NCBI RefSeq assembly: GCF_900092135.1 | Contig: NZ_FMYF01000004.1 | Span: 248,001 to 312,000 of the forward strand | Length of the DNA: 64,000 nt | Origin: Raineyella antarctica | GTDB taxonomy: Bacteria; Actinomycetota; Actinomycetes; Propionibacteriales; Propionibacteriaceae | Reading direction: 5' to 3' | Part shown: piece by piece, positions 62,853 to 64,000 of the stretch | Numbering within the stretch: the stretch's first letter is position 1 | How the letters are laid out: each line of letters opens with the position of its first letter | Position numbers and translations under genes: made by a program | Notes under the pieces: generated by a model | Seen by the model: only the letters and a program-made list of their open reading frames with translations | The model's database searches: none | Told to the model about the DNA's origin: nothing

Positions 62853-63416
62853 ATGACCCACGACGCCGACCTCGAGTACCTGCTGTTGCCACCGGACCCC
62901 GACCAGGCCCCCGGGTGGCGGGCGTGGCCGGCGCCTGTCCGTCGCCGGGCGGCGCTGTGCGCGCTGCTGGACCGGATCGAGACGCTGGTGGGCGACGGTC
63001 GGCGGATCTGCGTGCTGGTGCCCGACGAGGAACGACGGGCCTGGCGCGGACTCGGCGTGGCCCTGGAGTCGTACGCGGCCGTCTCGGTGGCGGCCGCGGA
63101 CGCTGCCCGGGACCGGAAAGGGGCGGAGCGGGTGCCGATGCCGGCCGACGCGGCACAGGCCCGCGCGGGACGGCATGGGGCTGCGATGTTGGGGGCGAGG
63201 GACCTGCCGGTACGTCATCTGGGGGCCACTGTGGCGGGCGACTCCGGGACCACGCCGTGGACCGGCCCATGGGCCGTCATCACCGACGAGGGCTGGCGAA
63301 CCCGGCTGTCCCCCGAAGCGCTGCTGGACCCCGTACTGGGGTTGCGACCCGGGCAGCGCCTGCAGGCGCTGGTCACCCTCGAGGCCGAGCCACGGCTCGT
63401 CAGTGCCTGGCACTGA
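62853..63416 (+). CDS. uncharacterised protein between gpsA and leuD
   Basis: A 187-residue protein I do not recognise. It starts MTHDADLEYLLLPPDPDQAPGW, has a helical, Arg/Leu-rich first third (VRRRAALCALLDRIETLV), no membrane segment or signal peptide, and one cysteine near residue 36 plus ICVLVPDEERRAW near 50. The second half (GTTPWTGPWAVITDEGWR) has several tryptophans. cofC or murA often lies here in actinobacteria, but no CofC motif is seen. Codon use is like the neighbours. No ribosome site is evident before ATG 62853. Confidence 0.62.
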   Translation: MTHDADLEYLLLPPDPDQAPGWRAWPAPVRRRAALCALLDRIETLVGDGRRICVLVPDEERRAWRGLGVALESYAAVSVAAADAARDRKGAERVPMPADAAQARAGRHGAAMLGARDLPVRHLGATVAGDSGTTPWTGPWAVITDEGWRTRLSPEALLDPVLGLRPGQRLQALVTLEAEPRLVSAWH

Positions 63417-63464
63417 CCGCCGGGAGAAACAGGCCGGGGAAGAAACAGATCGGTGAGAAACAAA

Positions 63465-63509
63465 GTGGGCCCCGGGCCGGACGCCTGGAGCGTCCGGCCC
63501 GGGGCCCAC
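63465..63509. terminator. bidirectional terminator between orphan gene and leuD
   Basis: A perfect 20-bp stem (63465-63484 with 63490-63509) and a 5-nt loop. Just before it GAAACA recurs at 63426, 63443 and 63457, giving a short A-rich run on the plus strand. Confidence 0.8.
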
Positions 63510-63539
63510 CTACCGACGAGGGTCAGCCCGTCGAAGGTG

Positions 63540-64000
63540 TCAGTCCTGCGTACGCAGCGGGAGGGTGGTGACCTTCCAGCTGGGGCGCTCGGCCTCGTAC
63601 GCAGCGATGTCGTCCTCGTGGGTGAGGGTGACGCCGATGTCGTCCAGGCCGTTCAGCAGCCGGTACTGGGTGTAGTCGTCGACGTCGAACCCGGTGCTGA
63701 TGTCACCGGCGCTGATCGTCTTCGACTCCAGGTCCACGGTCACCTCGAGGGTCGGATCGGCTTCGGTGGCGTCCCACAGCCTGTCGACGACGTCCTGGGG
63801 GACGACGGCGACGAGCAGGCCGGACTTGCCGGCGTTGTTGCGGAAGATGTCGCCGAAACGCGAGCCGATGATGACCTTGAAGCCGTAGTTCTGCAGCGCC
63901 CACACCGCGTGCTCGCGCGAGGAACCGGTACCGAACTCCGGGCCCGGGATCAGGATGGTGGCGCCCTGGCGCTCCGGCTTGTTCAGGATGAACTCCGGGT
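63540..64000 (-). CDS. leuD: 3-isopropylmalate dehydratase small subunit (5' truncated by window edge)
   Basis: The last 153 residues of LeuD, which with LeuC interconverts 2- and 3-isopropylmalate in leucine synthesis. The frame is open to the window edge at 64000. The family signature GTGSSREHAVWALQNYGFKVII runs across about 63860-63930, followed by GSRFGDIFRNNAGKSGLL. The shorter start at 63905 would remove this signature and is rejected. leuC should lie just beyond the right edge. Confidence 0.94.
   Translation of the reverse strand, partial: PEFILNKPERQGATILIPGPEFGTGSSREHAVWALQNYGFKVIIGSRFGDIFRNNAGKSGLLVAVVPQDVVDRLWDATEADPTLEVTVDLESKTISAGDISTGFDVDDYTQYRLLNGLDDIGVTLTHEDDIAAYEAERPSWKVTTLPLRTQD

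Overview
The window is very GC-rich, has tightly packed genes, and keeps gene orders typical of high-GC Gram-positive bacteria (Actinomycetota): parC-parE-DUF7455-sigA, lexA / small membrane gene / nrdR / nrdJ, miaB-miaA-dapF-hflX, ftsK-rimO-pgsA-cinA-HTH-DUF3046-recA-recX-rny, and thiD-thiL / Lrp / DUF3515-ddl-gpsA-leuD. RNase Y, a B12-dependent ribonucleotide reductase and the general style point towards Propionibacteriales. That placement is inference. No rRNA, tRNA, IS element, phage or CRISPR array was seen. This is core chromosome, cut inside parC at the left edge and inside leuD at the right edge.

Layout. 1-4.7 kb: topoisomerase IV (parC end, parE), a carbonic anhydrase, a small zinc protein. 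4.9-7.3 kb: a PRC-barrel gene broken by an in-frame TAG, and an amino acid:cation symporter. 7.3-14.3 kb: primary sigma factor, stress protein, glutamate-cysteine ligase family enzyme, prolyl oligopeptidase, second sigma factor. 14.3-26 kb: thioesterase II and PAC2 protein, ChaB-like and DUF1622 proteins, HrpA helicase in an operon with stress proteins, AEC transporter, an orphan membrane-anchored protein. 26-29.4 kb: divergent Ku and LigD (NHEJ). 29.4-36.5 kb: nrdJ, nrdR, a small SOS-type membrane gene, lexA, dinG. 36.6-44.2 kb: ald, PAP2 phosphatase, hflX, dapF, miaA, an antitoxin-like gene, miaB. 44.3-47.7 kb: glutamate-type ABC transporter gluABCD. 47.9-57.7 kb: rny, recX, recA, DUF3046, HTH regulator, cinA, pgsA, rimO, ftsK. 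57.7-64 kb: thiD, thiL, Lrp-like protein, DUF3515, ddl, gpsA, an orphan, leuD.

How the genes work together. A DNA-damage module is spread over the window. SOS boxes (TCGAAC-N4-GTTCGA type) lie at lexA, at recA, and at a 70-residue membrane gene that occupies the slot held by division inhibitors elsewhere. The neighbouring nrdR-nrdJ operon has a readable promoter with an NrdR-like box at its start site and two perfect actinobacterial DnaA boxes in its leader, which suggests that dNTP synthesis is tied to replication control.

Gene-start grammar is unusual and readable. Many genes carry TAnnnT exactly 6-7 nt before the start codon (leaderless transcripts). Many others are coupled by NTGA overlaps, and in two cases (hrpA, recX) the only possible start is CTG. 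Convergent genes usually share long near-perfect inverted repeats as bidirectional terminators. Three intergenic gaps hold unrelated 14-17 bp tandem repeats.
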